Assembly (NCBI GenBank): GCA_965243605.1
Contig: CBDEVQ010000033.1
Coordinates: 1-64,000, forward strand
DNA from: JBMYYR01 sp965243605
Lineage (GTDB): Bacteria; Bacteroidota; Bacteroidia; Flavobacteriales; CAJXXR01
Direction: 5' to 3'
Length of the DNA: 64,000 bases
Shown here: in pieces, positions 50,151-59,287 of the stretch
How positions within the stretch are numbered: position 1 is the stretch's first letter
Layout of the letters: every line of letters starts with the position of its first letter
Notes under the pieces: generated by a model
Told to the model about the DNA's origin: nothing
What the model saw: the letters and a program-made list of their open reading frames with translations, nothing else
The model's database searches: none
Made by a program: the position numbers and the translations under genes

Positions 50151-52913
50151 ATGAATTTGAAAAAACTATTCTTCCTTATTATAATAATTGGATTCTTTGG
50201 GCAATCCTTCGGTCAAATTGGAATTTTCCCAACCCAAACCAAATGGAAACGATTAAAAACGGAAACATTTGATGTTATCACGCCGTCTAATCAGATTTAT
50301 GTAGGGTATAAAATTATGCAATACCTCCACCAGTTTCAAAGGGAGGATTCTTTGTTAGGACACTACAAAGACAAGCGTACATATATTATTTATGGCGATC
50401 ATGCTATTTCTAATGGTTTTGTAGGGCCTGGTCCGTATAGAAGTGGTTTGTATTTAACCCCACCTCAAAGTAATTTTATTGGACCTGGGAATTGGGTTAA
50501 AAATCTTGTAAATCACGAAAATCATCATTTTATACAACACGCCGATTCTAGAAAAGGGCTTCTTAAGTTCTCATATACGGTTCTTGGAGATTTTGCCGAT
50601 AGTTTTTTATCTAATGTATATTTAATGGGCTGGTTTTGGGAAGGCGATGCTGTATTTAGAGAATCCTATGCCAATACCTATGGTAGAGGAAATTACAGCC
50701 ACTTTTTAAACCGAAATCGTTTATTTGCCAAGCAAACCTTAAAATATTCAAAGACTCGTTTTAGTTATGCTTATAATAGACCCTATAATGCATACATTCC
50801 CAATCATTATAATTTAGGGTACGAGATGGTTAATTACTTATCTAAAACAAACGCCAATGCTTTATACACAGCAATGGATGAAACTGTAGGTCGATTAACA
50901 CGTTTACCTAAACAAATAAAAAAACAGACCGGTAAATCTCTATTTCAACATTATGAGTTGGCTTTAGATTCTGTGGCCAAAATGGATTCTAAGATGGACT
51001 ATTTAATGCCAGAAACTATACTTAAACCAACTCAAGATTATTTACACCAATCGTCTATTACAAATGCTCAATTAGAACAATCTTTTTACATAGAATACTC
51101 ATTTTTAAAACCAGCCCAAGTATATCAAGATCATAAACCTCTCTTTACCTTAGGTGCTGTACCTGATGGTACGCATCGTATACAGAGCAATGCCCATTAT
51201 ATTGTTTGGAATGAATTAAGAACGCATCCTAATTTTTCAACATTATCCTATTGCGAAATAATGGTTTGGGATATAAACAAAAAGAAAAAATCTCAACTTA
51301 CAAAACAGAGTAAATCGTATTCACCAACCATTCATCCAAAGAATAATACTCTGGCCTATTTAGAACTTAATTCTAAGTATCAATTTTCTATAAAAGAAAT
51401 TAATATTACCACTGGTGAATCTCGTGTACTTTTAAACACTGAATCCGATTACTTAAGAAATTTAAATTACAGCGAAAATGGTGAATACATTACTTTTATT
51501 GATCAAAAAGTAGATCAGCAAATCCTATGTGTTCTTAATTTAAAAACCTTAGAAGTTGAATCTTTTGGATTAACTCAACTAAACCAGATTTCGAATGCCT
51601 TTTTAACAACAGATTTCACATTTGTTCTGACTGCAGATTATAATAAATATGAATATATCTATCTGTATAATCCTAAAATGAATATGTTTAGACGTTCGGT
51701 AAAAGTTACGTCTGCATTTAAGCATATGCTTGTTAAAGATAAAGTAATGACTTTTGATTACCAGACCAACGATGGAATTCGTTCTGGAAAAATGGATTTA
51801 AACCGTATTGATTTCACAAATTTAAGTTCTCCAAGATCTTATATAAAACCTATGCCAACCCATTCAGATTCTATAAACGTTGATGAGGTTTCTTATCGAG
51901 GTGGAATTCCTAGATTACGTTTTCATTCTGTGATTCCTTTTGTATCTACTCAAGACGTACAAATCGATCTATATGCTAATGATTATCTGAGGAAAAATAA
52001 TTTCTTATACCGATATTATCAGAATTTTGGTTCAGAAAACAGTGTGCATCAAGCCGTTTATACCTATGCTCATTTCCCTGTACACTTATCTGGAATTTTT
52101 ACACATAGTAGCAGTGGAACTCGTAATATGGAGGTTGACAAATATTTTGTTTCTAGTTTTCAAGAAAACAAGTATGCGGTTCAAATGTCCTACCCTATTT
52201 CTGTTTTAAAATCTGGATATAGTTTGCAGAGCATTCCATCGGTTCAATGGGCACACCGAACAATAGACTCCGAAATTATAGAATTAAATTACGGTTCCAA
52301 ACATTCCAATATAGATGCTAAAAACACATTTGTTTTTGCTAAAAACAGAGGAGGTTCAGCCTTAGGTTCTCCATTATACATCAGTTTAAACAACAGGTAC
52401 GCTACCGATTTTAAAGAGTCGTATATTTCTGAAAACAGTTTACGCTTTGGGTTTAATCTATTGAATCATGAACATTTTTTAGAAGCCGAACTGGGTTTAA
52501 TTAAAGAAAATACCGACAAAAATCTGTATCGATATAGACAAGAGGTTGTTACCCCAAGTACAGGGTATTTTTTAACAACAAGTTCATTAGGAATAAAAGA
52601 TGAGTCGAATGGTGTATTTTTAAGTGATTTCTCTACGCACATAAAGATTAAAATGAAGAATACCATTGCCTACCCAAATATGAAGTTTACTGATTTCATT
52701 TTCTTAAAACGTATTCATATCGAGCCTTTTGTTGAGCAAAGTTTTTATCGTTTTAGAACTTCAGGAGATCAAAGGTTAACCTCTTATGGAAGTCATATTG
52801 CTTTTGATATTCAATGGGTAAAATCTTTACCTGTTCAAATTCGATTTACTTATGCGAAAACTCCGGATTTAAAAAATAACTCAAGCTTTATAGGATTTGG
52901 ATTGGTGTTTTAA
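50151..52913 (+). CDS. Putative outer-membrane protein with metalloprotease-like and propeller domains
   Basis: 920 residues. Signal peptide MNLKKLFFLIIIIGFFGQSFGQ. The first 250 residues include NHENHHFIQHADSRKG (residues about 122-137), an H-E-x-H-H zinc-like signature with a downstream E in MGWFWEGDAVFRESY, as in M1/MA-type peptidases. The middle has WD-like strands (HPKNNTLAYLELNSKYQFSI, YSENGEYITFIDQKV) typical of a TolB-like propeller. The last 300 residues alternate aromatic strands (FIGFGLVF at the end), consistent with a beta-barrel. Activity is unproven; the His pattern is HENHH rather than HExxH with exact spacing, so it is only suggestive. Confidence 0.65.
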   Translation: MNLKKLFFLIIIIGFFGQSFGQIGIFPTQTKWKRLKTETFDVITPSNQIYVGYKIMQYLHQFQREDSLLGHYKDKRTYIIYGDHAISNGFVGPGPYRSGLYLTPPQSNFIGPGNWVKNLVNHENHHFIQHADSRKGLLKFSYTVLGDFADSFLSNVYLMGWFWEGDAVFRESYANTYGRGNYSHFLNRNRLFAKQTLKYSKTRFSYAYNRPYNAYIPNHYNLGYEMVNYLSKTNANALYTAMDETVGRLTRLPKQIKKQTGKSLFQHYELALDSVAKMDSKMDYLMPETILKPTQDYLHQSSITNAQLEQSFYIEYSFLKPAQVYQDHKPLFTLGAVPDGTHRIQSNAHYIVWNELRTHPNFSTLSYCEIMVWDINKKKKSQLTKQSKSYSPTIHPKNNTLAYLELNSKYQFSIKEINITTGESRVLLNTESDYLRNLNYSENGEYITFIDQKVDQQILCVLNLKTLEVESFGLTQLNQISNAFLTTDFTFVLTADYNKYEYIYLYNPKMNMFRRSVKVTSAFKHMLVKDKVMTFDYQTNDGIRSGKMDLNRIDFTNLSSPRSYIKPMPTHSDSINVDEVSYRGGIPRLRFHSVIPFVSTQDVQIDLYANDYLRKNNFLYRYYQNFGSENSVHQAVYTYAHFPVHLSGIFTHSSSGTRNMEVDKYFVSSFQENKYAVQMSYPISVLKSGYSLQSIPSVQWAHRTIDSEIIELNYGSKHSNIDAKNTFVFAKNRGGSALGSPLYISLNNRYATDFKESYISENSLRFGFNLLNHEHFLEAELGLIKENTDKNLYRYRQEVVTPSTGYFLTTSSLGIKDESNGVFLSDFSTHIKIKMKNTIAYPNMKFTDFIFLKRIHIEPFVEQSFYRFRTSGDQRLTSYGSHIAFDIQWVKSLPVQIRFTYAKTPDLKNNSSFIGFGLVF

Positions 52914-52988
52914 AATATAAATTTATTCATGTTACTTTAAATTTTCCACTATCTTTTAAATACCATTAAAGTCAATTAATATTCTATT

Positions 52989-53441
52989 ATGAAGAAATTT
53001 TTCATCCTCATTATCACCTCATTCCTAATGTTTACCAGATGCTCAACAGATGAGGATAATGGCTTTAATGGATTATCAATATCTGAATTAAAAGGTGAAT
53101 GGATACTAATAGAACGTAAACAGGGAGATAGTTCAAATGATCTTATTAATTTAAATAGTTGCGAAAGTGGAGATAAATTAATAATCACGAACAATAATGG
53201 ATTATGTACTCATATAATAGCAAATACATCAAATGATCCTTGTGGGTATGATAATTTGAGTCTTAAATTATCAGAAAGCACGTATTATCTTAAAATTGTA
53301 GAGAAAATAGATTCTTCGAATTTAGAATATTCTAGTTGCAATATTATACAAACTACAAATTATGGGAAAGCCATAAATTTACGTTATTATTTACCTGGTA
53401 ACCCTGAATATTATTCGGATATATTTAAAAGAGTTGAATAA
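52989..53441 (+). CDS. Lipocalin-like lipoprotein
   Basis: 150 residues. The signal MKKFFILIITSFLMFTRCST gives a lipidated Cys at about 18. Then ISELKGEWILIERKQGDSSN, ITNNNGLCTHIIAN and YYLKIVEKIDS fit the small lipocalin-like (DUF4488/DUF5004-type) lipoproteins common in Bacteroidota. A ligand cannot be given. A decayed second copy lies at 53558-53638. Confidence 0.65.
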   Translation: MKKFFILIITSFLMFTRCSTDEDNGFNGLSISELKGEWILIERKQGDSSNDLINLNSCESGDKLIITNNNGLCTHIIANTSNDPCGYDNLSLKLSESTYYLKIVEKIDSSNLEYSSCNIIQTTNYGKAINLRYYLPGNPEYYSDIFKRVE

Positions 53442-53557
53442 TAATTATTCTTATGAATACGTTTAAATGTTGATTTGTAAAAAAACATTAATATGCAGTA
53501 TCCCCTCATTATTTATGCCTTTTGGGTGTTGTAAGGTTAATTTTATAATACTAATTT

Positions 53558-53638
53558 ATGAAGATAAGTATTGTTGAATTAAAGGGTAGGTTCATTATAG
53601 AACGAAGGTCTGTTTATTCTCCTAAGACCATGTTTTGA
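53558..53638 (+). pseudogene. Fragment of a lipocalin-like lipoprotein
   Basis: 27 codons, MKISIVELKGRFIIERRSVY and a short tail. It resembles ISELKGEWILIERKQ of the neighbour at 52989. About 60 bp upstream, CCCCTCATTATTTATGCCTTTTGGGTGTTGT-type sequence may be the leftover signal peptide. The remaining 53442-53652 has no gene. Confidence 0.45.
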
Positions 53639-53652
53639 ATTAGAGTATTTAC

Positions 53653-54639
53653 CTACATAATACGTTTAATAAAGGCTCTTACTTCATCTAAATTTGGTAA
53701 TTCTCCTATTTTACAATCCGTTCTACTTTTACCTCCTTCCTCTTCCAAAAAAATATTGTAGTTTTTACAAGAATTAAAAATATCGAACTCTTGTTTCTTA
53801 ACATTCCAAACCACTCCTTTTTGTTCAAAACGGGTATTTTGAAATCCGTAAACATTTGACTTTGAATAAGCAAATTCGAATTCCGAATACAGGAATTGTT
53901 TTCCACCCATAAGAACTCTAAAGAAAGTATTAAACTCTTTTACACTTTGATTTTTATCATTTTTACTTTTATTATCCAAGACCGCTCCCGCTCTAAAATA
54001 TAAATATCCATGAAAGGAAACAGCAAAACACCTGGATACAACATTATTAGAAGACTCATAAAAAAAGTCACATATATCTGGTAATGTATCTATTTTAGTG
54101 ACTTGTCTTCCTTTTCTTTCAACTGGAATAAGCACTGCTTTTTGAGGTGCCTTTAAATTAAAACTTTCTAAAGACATATAAACACCATAGGGATAATTTG
54201 GTCTAAACTTACCGGCATCAATTTCACGTATTATCTCAGACTTATTCCCTTGTTTGCCTTGATCATTAGAATTTGTTGAGTTCTCAAGCTCAATTAATTG
54301 GTTTTCAATCCCAATTCTATAATCATAGAATAATGTATCTGTCTCGTCAATCAATACAAGTAAGCGGTTGTATTCAAACCGACCTTCTATTATCTTCTCA
54401 ATGGTAAATACCCTCCCTAATAAATCAGATTTAGAAGATAGTTGCCCACTAATTGGTTTAAATCTAAATTTATTACCTGTTTTATAAGCCTCATTATACA
54501 TATATACATTAGGGATTCCCTTTTTGGTATTATCTGAAATTGACACTTTTGTTCCAATTTGAAAATCAAAGCCATTCTCTTGTGCCTTGCCCATAAAAAT
54601 TGATGAAATAAATATAAAAAGTAACAGTCCTTTTTTCAT
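53653..54639 (-). CDS. Secreted hypothetical protein, about 328 aa
   Basis: Start chosen at MKKGLLLFIFISSIFMGKAQ (54639), a clean signal peptide; an upstream ATG adds 16 unlikely residues. The mature protein has several beta-like blocks (FDFQIGTKVSISDN, NRLLVLIDETDTLFYDYRIG, GVYMSLESFNLKAP), a KIDTLPDICDFFYES segment and C-terminal cysteines (DIFNSCKNYNIFL, TDCKIGELPN). No family is recognised. It is divergent from the zinc-type operon at 54922. Confidence 0.6.
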   Translation of the reverse strand: MKKGLLLFIFISSIFMGKAQENGFDFQIGTKVSISDNTKKGIPNVYMYNEAYKTGNKFRFKPISGQLSSKSDLLGRVFTIEKIIEGRFEYNRLLVLIDETDTLFYDYRIGIENQLIELENSTNSNDQGKQGNKSEIIREIDAGKFRPNYPYGVYMSLESFNLKAPQKAVLIPVERKGRQVTKIDTLPDICDFFYESSNNVVSRCFAVSFHGYLYFRAGAVLDNKSKNDKNQSVKEFNTFFRVLMGGKQFLYSEFEFAYSKSNVYGFQNTRFEQKGVVWNVKKQEFDIFNSCKNYNIFLEEEGGKSRTDCKIGELPNLDEVRAFIKRIM

Positions 54640-54849
54640 CTGTAAAATCATATTATAATAACCTATAATTCTTTGTAAATAAATCAATTTTTAATCCTAA
54701 AATCGAATGACTTTTTACATTGATATTAAAGGGAAATTGGTGAATACCTCAACCGATAGAGGTGGGTATAAATTTAGAAAAATAAGAGTAAATACCATCC
54801 CCTTTCTTCATTCCTTTTATGATTTGGAATTGCTATTTTCAATTTATTT

Positions 54850-54868
54850 AACGCAACTTAGTTGCGTT
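54850..54868 (+). promoter_or_regulatory. Perfect 19-bp palindrome, candidate Zur operator
   Basis: AACGCAACTTAGTTGCGTT: 8-bp perfect arms, 3-bp centre. It covers the -33 TTG of the promoter at 54862-54891. It precedes a DUF1826-CobW operon, which in other bacteria is zinc-starvation induced, so a Fur/Zur-type repressor is the likely reader. Confidence 0.65.
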
Positions 54869-54891
54869 TACAGAAATCTTATCTATATTTG
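54862..54891 (+). promoter_or_regulatory. Promoter of the DUF1826-CobW operon
   Basis: -33 TTG (54862-54864), 19-nt spacer, -7 TATATTTG (54884-54891), a strong match to the Bacteroidota consensus. The operon start codon is 31 bp downstream. Confidence 0.8.
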
Positions 54892-54921
54892 CATTATAGT
54901 AACGGTTAAACAATCCCTTTT

Positions 54922-55581
54922 ATGATTCCTTTAAAACAAGATATAGATACAGACATAAAAAGTTCAGAAAATTGGATTATTGGCTCTAATTCTAAAGCCT
55001 TTAAGCATATTAATCGTGAAGAAATAAACATTGTTATTTCAGAAAGAAATATTCATAATTTGACACTTGAGATTAATCAATTGCTACAACAAGACCTGAA
55101 GTTTAGATCGAGTGGAGATATTCATAAAATCATAAACGAAATCACCACTTTTCTTACGCCAGATTCATATCAGTTACTCATTGAAGATATAAAAGAAGTT
55201 CTTAATGCCTTTAATACCGTTACAAACACCAATGAATTCAGGCTTCTATTAGCTACGGTAAACACAAATTTGTGTAGACGATTCCATACGGACATTAATG
55301 ATTTACGCCTGTTATGTACATATAGTGGACCAGGAACATTATGGCTTTCTGACGATAATATTAACCAAGAAGCTTTAAATAATTACCATGATAATGCTAA
55401 TATCGTTATTAACGAAAATAAAATTAAACAGGTTAAAACCGGTGCTCTAGTTCTTTTAAAAGGGGCCTTATTTCCTAACAAAGTCACTAAAGCAGCCGTT
55501 CATCGTAGTCCCACAATTGAAGAAAGTGGACAAAAACGACTTTTACTAAGAATAGATACTAATAATACACTAAACTTTTAG
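54922..55581 (+). CDS. DUF1826 protein
   Basis: 219 residues. INREEINIVISERNI, FRLLLATVNTNLCRRFHTDI, NDLRLLCTYSGPGTLWLSDD and GALVLLKGALFPNKVTKAAV with HRSPTIEESGQKRLLLRID are the conserved DUF1826 blocks, including the H-x-D pair and R-x-L-L-x-T-Y-x-G-x-G-T. Members are commonly found in zinc-regulated operons with CobW-type GTPases; a metal role is inferred. It is the first gene after the palindrome-bearing promoter. Confidence 0.85.
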   Translation: MIPLKQDIDTDIKSSENWIIGSNSKAFKHINREEINIVISERNIHNLTLEINQLLQQDLKFRSSGDIHKIINEITTFLTPDSYQLLIEDIKEVLNAFNTVTNTNEFRLLLATVNTNLCRRFHTDINDLRLLCTYSGPGTLWLSDDNINQEALNNYHDNANIVINENKIKQVKTGALVLLKGALFPNKVTKAAVHRSPTIEESGQKRLLLRIDTNNTLNF

Positions 55582-55583
55582 AT

Positions 55584-55796
55584 ATGATCCCTCAAACTTT
55601 TCAAGAATGGAAAACCTGTATCACAGTTGGTTGTAAAATTCAATTAACAACAGCCTTTGCAGAGAAAAGATTAAACGTTTATGAGGACCTTACAAATCCT
55701 GAAACACAAAAATTCTTAAAGCGATACGGTCAACAGCATTTAAGTAATGTTATCTCGTGGTATAAACAAGTCCTTATTACACCTCGCCAGTTATAA
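55584..55796 (+). CDS. Small hypothetical protein of the CobW operon, 70 aa
   Basis: It starts 2 bp after the DUF1826 stop. The sequence is hydrophilic and helical (PQTFQEWKTCITVGCKIQLT, YEDLTNPETQKFLKRYGQQH) with two cysteines (residues 12 and 17, TCITVGCK), which could bind a metal. Family unknown. Co-transcription with the zinc-type genes is very likely. Confidence 0.65.
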   Translation: MIPQTFQEWKTCITVGCKIQLTTAFAEKRLNVYEDLTNPETQKFLKRYGQQHLSNVISWYKQVLITPRQL

Positions 55797-55860
55797 ATAC
55801 ATTAATTATCAACACTATAAATGTCGCCTAAAAATAAAGCGCATTTTGAAAAAAAGTAAT

Positions 55861-57123
55861 ATGATTAAATACCTAGGGCTTTGGTTAATACTCATTAGCC
55901 TATTCTTCTCCTGTGATAACAAAACGTCTAAGTTAGAGGTTGTAACCATAGAAAGCCAAAACACTACTATGGACTCTTCCAATTTATTTTTTGGCTATAA
56001 CCTCGATTCGTTTCTTGTTGTTCAGAAAACTATTAATTACGGAGAAACTCTAGGTGGAATTCTTAATAATCATGGGGTTAATTTTACAAAAATAAACGAA
56101 TTAGCGAAAGCTTCTGAACCTGTTTTTGATGTTCGAGATTTTAAGGTCGGGAAAGAATATATAATTTTAAAATCTTTAGACTCAAATAAAACAGCATTAA
56201 AGTTTATTTATAAAGCGAACCCCATAGATTATTATTTCTATAATTTATCTGATTCTATTTTTGTTGAACACCAAACTAAACCTATTGTTCTAAAACGATT
56301 ATTCGCCTCTGGGATAATTGAAGGTTCCTTATCTCAAACGATGGATAAAGCAGGATTATCTCAGCGCTTGGTAATGGCTTTTGCCGATGAAATTTATCCC
56401 TGGACAATAAACTTTTTTAATATACAACCTGGCGATAAATTTAAAGTTATATATGATGCAAAGTATGTAGATGGAGCCTTTGTTGGAATTGGGAAAATAT
56501 ATGCTGCAAACTTTCGTCATCTCAAAGATGACCATTATGCCTTTAACTTTAACGGAGCAGGATTTGAAGATTACTTTGATGATGAAGGGAATAATTTAAG
56601 AATGGCCTTTTTGAAAGCTCCTGTTCAATTCACCCGTATTTCATCTAAATTTCAACCTAGACGACGTCACCCCGTTACAGGGTTTGTAAAAGCTCATAAA
56701 GGAACGGACTTCGCGGCGCCTAAAAACACACCCATTTTTTCAACAACAGATGGTACCGTAACTCATGCCCAGTACAGTAAGTTTAATGGTAACTATGTTA
56801 AAGTAAAACATAACACAACCTATACCACCCAATATCTGCATATGAATAAAATCGCAAAACATATGAAACCTGGTAAAAAGGTTAAACAAGGTGAAGTGAT
56901 TGGTTATGTAGGAAAAACAGGACTTGCGACGGGTTATCATGTCTGTTATCGTTTTTGGGTTAACGGTAAGCAAAGAGATCCTTTTAAAGTCAAATTACCA
57001 CCATCTAAACCGATAGAAGAACAATATAAATCCGAATTATTTGCATCTATAGCGCATTATAAAACAATATTCAACCGATATAACTTTAAAAACGGTAAAG
57101 TCTTTCTAGACGAAATTGCATAA
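55861..57123 (+). CDS. M23 peptidase lipoprotein (murein hydrolase)
   Basis: 420 residues from ATG at 55861, giving the lipoprotein signal MIKYLGLWLILISLFFSCDN; the longer frame from 55747 has a basic, unlikely N-terminus. The middle resembles LysM/OapA-like opening domains. The M23 (LytM) domain has HKGTDFAAPKNTPIFSTTDG (H-x3-D) and TQYLHMNKIAKHMKP (H-x-H) with GLATGYHVCYRFWVNGKQRD. It is a zinc endopeptidase for peptidoglycan cross-links, so its place in a zinc-type operon is notable. DUF1826 and CobW flank it. Confidence 0.87.
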   Translation: MIKYLGLWLILISLFFSCDNKTSKLEVVTIESQNTTMDSSNLFFGYNLDSFLVVQKTINYGETLGGILNNHGVNFTKINELAKASEPVFDVRDFKVGKEYIILKSLDSNKTALKFIYKANPIDYYFYNLSDSIFVEHQTKPIVLKRLFASGIIEGSLSQTMDKAGLSQRLVMAFADEIYPWTINFFNIQPGDKFKVIYDAKYVDGAFVGIGKIYAANFRHLKDDHYAFNFNGAGFEDYFDDEGNNLRMAFLKAPVQFTRISSKFQPRRRHPVTGFVKAHKGTDFAAPKNTPIFSTTDGTVTHAQYSKFNGNYVKVKHNTTYTTQYLHMNKIAKHMKPGKKVKQGEVIGYVGKTGLATGYHVCYRFWVNGKQRDPFKVKLPPSKPIEEQYKSELFASIAHYKTIFNRYNFKNGKVFLDEIA

Positions 57124-57146
57124 ACGATCAATAAAAACATTAAATC

Positions 57147-58370
57147 ATGATTCAAAAAAAGCTTCCTGTAACGGTATTAAGTGGATTTCTAGGTGCTGGA
57201 AAAACAACACTTCTTAATCATATTCTACACAATAAAGACGGTTTAAAAGTCGCGGTAATTGTTAACGATATGAGTGAGGTAAATGTAGATGCCAATCTAG
57301 TTAAAAGTGAAAACATACTTTCTCGTACCGAAGAAAAGTTGGTTGAAATGAGTAATGGTTGTATTTGCTGTACACTCCGAGAGGATTTAATGGTAGAAGT
57401 GGAACGTTTAGCAAAACAGGATCGATTTGACTATTTACTCATTGAAAGTACTGGAATTAGTGAACCTATTCCTGTAGCACAAACGTTCTCGTTTATGGAT
57501 GAAGATAATGGAATTGACTTGTCTAAATTCAGTTATATAGACACCATGGTTACCGTTGTTGATGCCTTTAACTTTTTTAATGATTTTGGAAGTCCAGAAA
57601 CGTTAATAGATAGAGACCTTACAGATATTGAAGGCGATTACCGAACAATTGTTAACTTATTAACGGACCAAATTGAGTTTGCCAATATTATTATTTTAAA
57701 CAAAATAGATCTCGTATCCGAAGAGCATCGTGGTATTTTAAAAGCCATAATACACAAGCTTAATCCATCTGCTCGTATAATAGAATCGAGCTATAGTAAG
57801 GTTAACCCGAAAGAAATTTTAAATACAAATTTATTCAATTTTGAAGAAGCTGAACAAAGCGCTGGTTGGATAGAAGAGTTAAACAAAGACGAACATACAC
57901 CAGAAACAGAAGAATATGGAATCCATTCGTTTGTCTATAGAAGCAAAAAACCGTTTGACCCAGTCCGATTTTGGAATTTCGCCCAACATAAATTCCCGAG
58001 TTCTATTATTAGAAGCAAAGGTTTGTTTTGGTTAGCTTCACGCCAAGAACAAGCCTTAATTTGGGGTCAAGCAGGAGGTTCTTTAAAAGCAGATAGTGCA
58101 GGTGTTTGGTGGATTAGCATGCCGTTACAACAACGAGTTCAATATTTAGCCTTTACCGATAATCAAGAACAGATAGAGGAAAAATGGGATAAAACCTTCG
58201 GAGATCGTATGAATGAAATTGTTTTTATAGGATTAGGCATAGACGAAAAACAAATTCGAACTCAACTTGATCTTTGTTTATCAACAGGCGAAGAATTGGC
58301 CATGCAAAAATGGAAAGATGGCTATGCCGATGAATGGCCAGTGGCAAGAGCTCATCCATTAACATCGTAA
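57147..58370 (+). CDS. CobW/COG0523 GTPase, probable zinc chaperone (ZigA-like)
   Basis: 407 residues. P-loop VLSGFLGAGKTTLLNHIL, the CxCC metal motif NGCICCTLREDLM (about residues 70-82), LIESTGISEPIPVAQTF, NKIDLVSE and the CobW C-terminal domain (GIHSFVYRSKKPFDPVRFWN, EIVFIGLGIDEKQIRTQLD). Such GTPases deliver zinc to client enzymes under limitation. The neighbours (DUF1826 and an M23 zinc peptidase) and the palindromic operator support that role here. Confidence 0.9.
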   Translation: MIQKKLPVTVLSGFLGAGKTTLLNHILHNKDGLKVAVIVNDMSEVNVDANLVKSENILSRTEEKLVEMSNGCICCTLREDLMVEVERLAKQDRFDYLLIESTGISEPIPVAQTFSFMDEDNGIDLSKFSYIDTMVTVVDAFNFFNDFGSPETLIDRDLTDIEGDYRTIVNLLTDQIEFANIIILNKIDLVSEEHRGILKAIIHKLNPSARIIESSYSKVNPKEILNTNLFNFEEAEQSAGWIEELNKDEHTPETEEYGIHSFVYRSKKPFDPVRFWNFAQHKFPSSIIRSKGLFWLASRQEQALIWGQAGGSLKADSAGVWWISMPLQQRVQYLAFTDNQEQIEEKWDKTFGDRMNEIVFIGLGIDEKQIRTQLDLCLSTGEELAMQKWKDGYADEWPVARAHPLTS

Positions 58371-58482
58371 TACATAATAAAGAAGGCGCTGAGGTTTGGG
58401 TGAGTTGTTTTTGGGTTGTGTTTATATTAGTGACATTTCATGTTATGTCCCTTAGTTAGCAAATTGCTCATCCCCTATCTCT

Positions 58483-58576
58483 CTATTTTATATTGGCTTC
58501 AGATAATCTTACGATTAATGTTATACATTTACATTTCGTATCTGACCGTATAACAGAAGAAGCCAATATAAAATAG
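58483..58576. repeat. 94-bp inverted-repeat element
   Basis: Perfect 18-bp arms CTATTTTATATTGGCTTC and GAAGCCAATATAAAATAG, with a second perfect pair GTTATAC/GTATAAC inside the 58-bp centre. CCTTTTT follows the right arm. It could be a terminator, a MITE or an att-like site. No gene lies in 58371-58639. Confidence 0.6.
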
Positions 58577-58639
58577 CCTTTTTACGTATTCCTTAACATA
58601 GGTTTAATTCTCTAAACCCTTACAATTACATTTCCTGAA

Positions 58640-58825
58640 AATATCTTTGAAAGATCTCCTGTAAATATTGGAACTTATAATTCACTTGGGCAACAAATAT
58701 TTACAAATTCCGTTCATTCTTTAATAACAAAAATAAATTTTAATGAATACAATTCTGGTATTTACTGCATTGAAGTTGTTAGTCAACAGAATCGTTGGGT
58801 AAAAGAATTGATCAAAATCGGTTAA
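58640..58825 (+). pseudogene. 3' fragment of a YD/T9SS mini-protein gene
   Basis: The plus-strand frame SPVNIGTYNSLGQQIFTNSV, HSLITKINFNEYNSGIYC, then IEVVSQQNRWVKELI and a stop. It is about 80% similar to the C-termini of the genes at 61336 and 63238. The 5' part is absent. The downstream sequence GACTTATGTCATAA is also shared. Confidence 0.75.
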
Positions 58826-58959
58826 GACTTATGTCATAAATAAAATAGTTGGTCTTTTAGATTGATACATCTAACACGAGTTTACTAAATTTCAGTAACC
58901 ATGGACGTTGACTATTATTTAGGTAGATGAAATTTATTTAATAGATTAATTTAATAATT

Positions 58960-59277
58960 ATGCATTATTTAGAAAAAAGTTTGCAAGCTTATATTCTGAT
59001 TTATTTAACTGCTTTTTATTTATATATAATTCGTGTATTTTATAAGTATGGAGAATTACCTTTAGTAAGAGAATTAGATAAAAATGTAATTAATATTTCT
59101 ATTATTGAATACTTATTTTCATTTATTGGAATAGTATGGATATGCCTATTAGTATTAATTTTAATAAAACTAAAAAGTCAACAATCTTTAGTAAAAAATA
59201 AATTATCTATTTTTCTTATTCTATACATGATTGTACATGTATTCCTTAACCCTATATTTTTTTGGTATGTAGATTAA
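58960..59277 (+). CDS. Small membrane protein, candidate immunity gene
   Basis: 105 residues with three hydrophobic segments (about 9-26, 46-67 and 80-102). No family. It lies at the head of the toxin array, between a sorting-domain fragment and a BamE-like protein. Its size, hydrophobicity and position resemble the membrane genes at 62513 and 62928, all in the slot after a toxin or CTD module. Membrane immunity proteins are usual against pore-forming or membrane toxins; the matching toxin, if any, has been lost. Confidence 0.5.
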   Translation: MHYLEKSLQAYILIYLTAFYLYIIRVFYKYGELPLVRELDKNVINISIIEYLFSFIGIVWICLLVLILIKLKSQQSLVKNKLSIFLILYMIVHVFLNPIFFWYVD

Positions 59278-59287
59278 ATAAGTACTT

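Noticed and set aside
54707..54925. 72-residue plus-strand frame upstream of DUF1826
   Set aside because: It runs through the promoter and the palindromic operator; no ribosome site or family.
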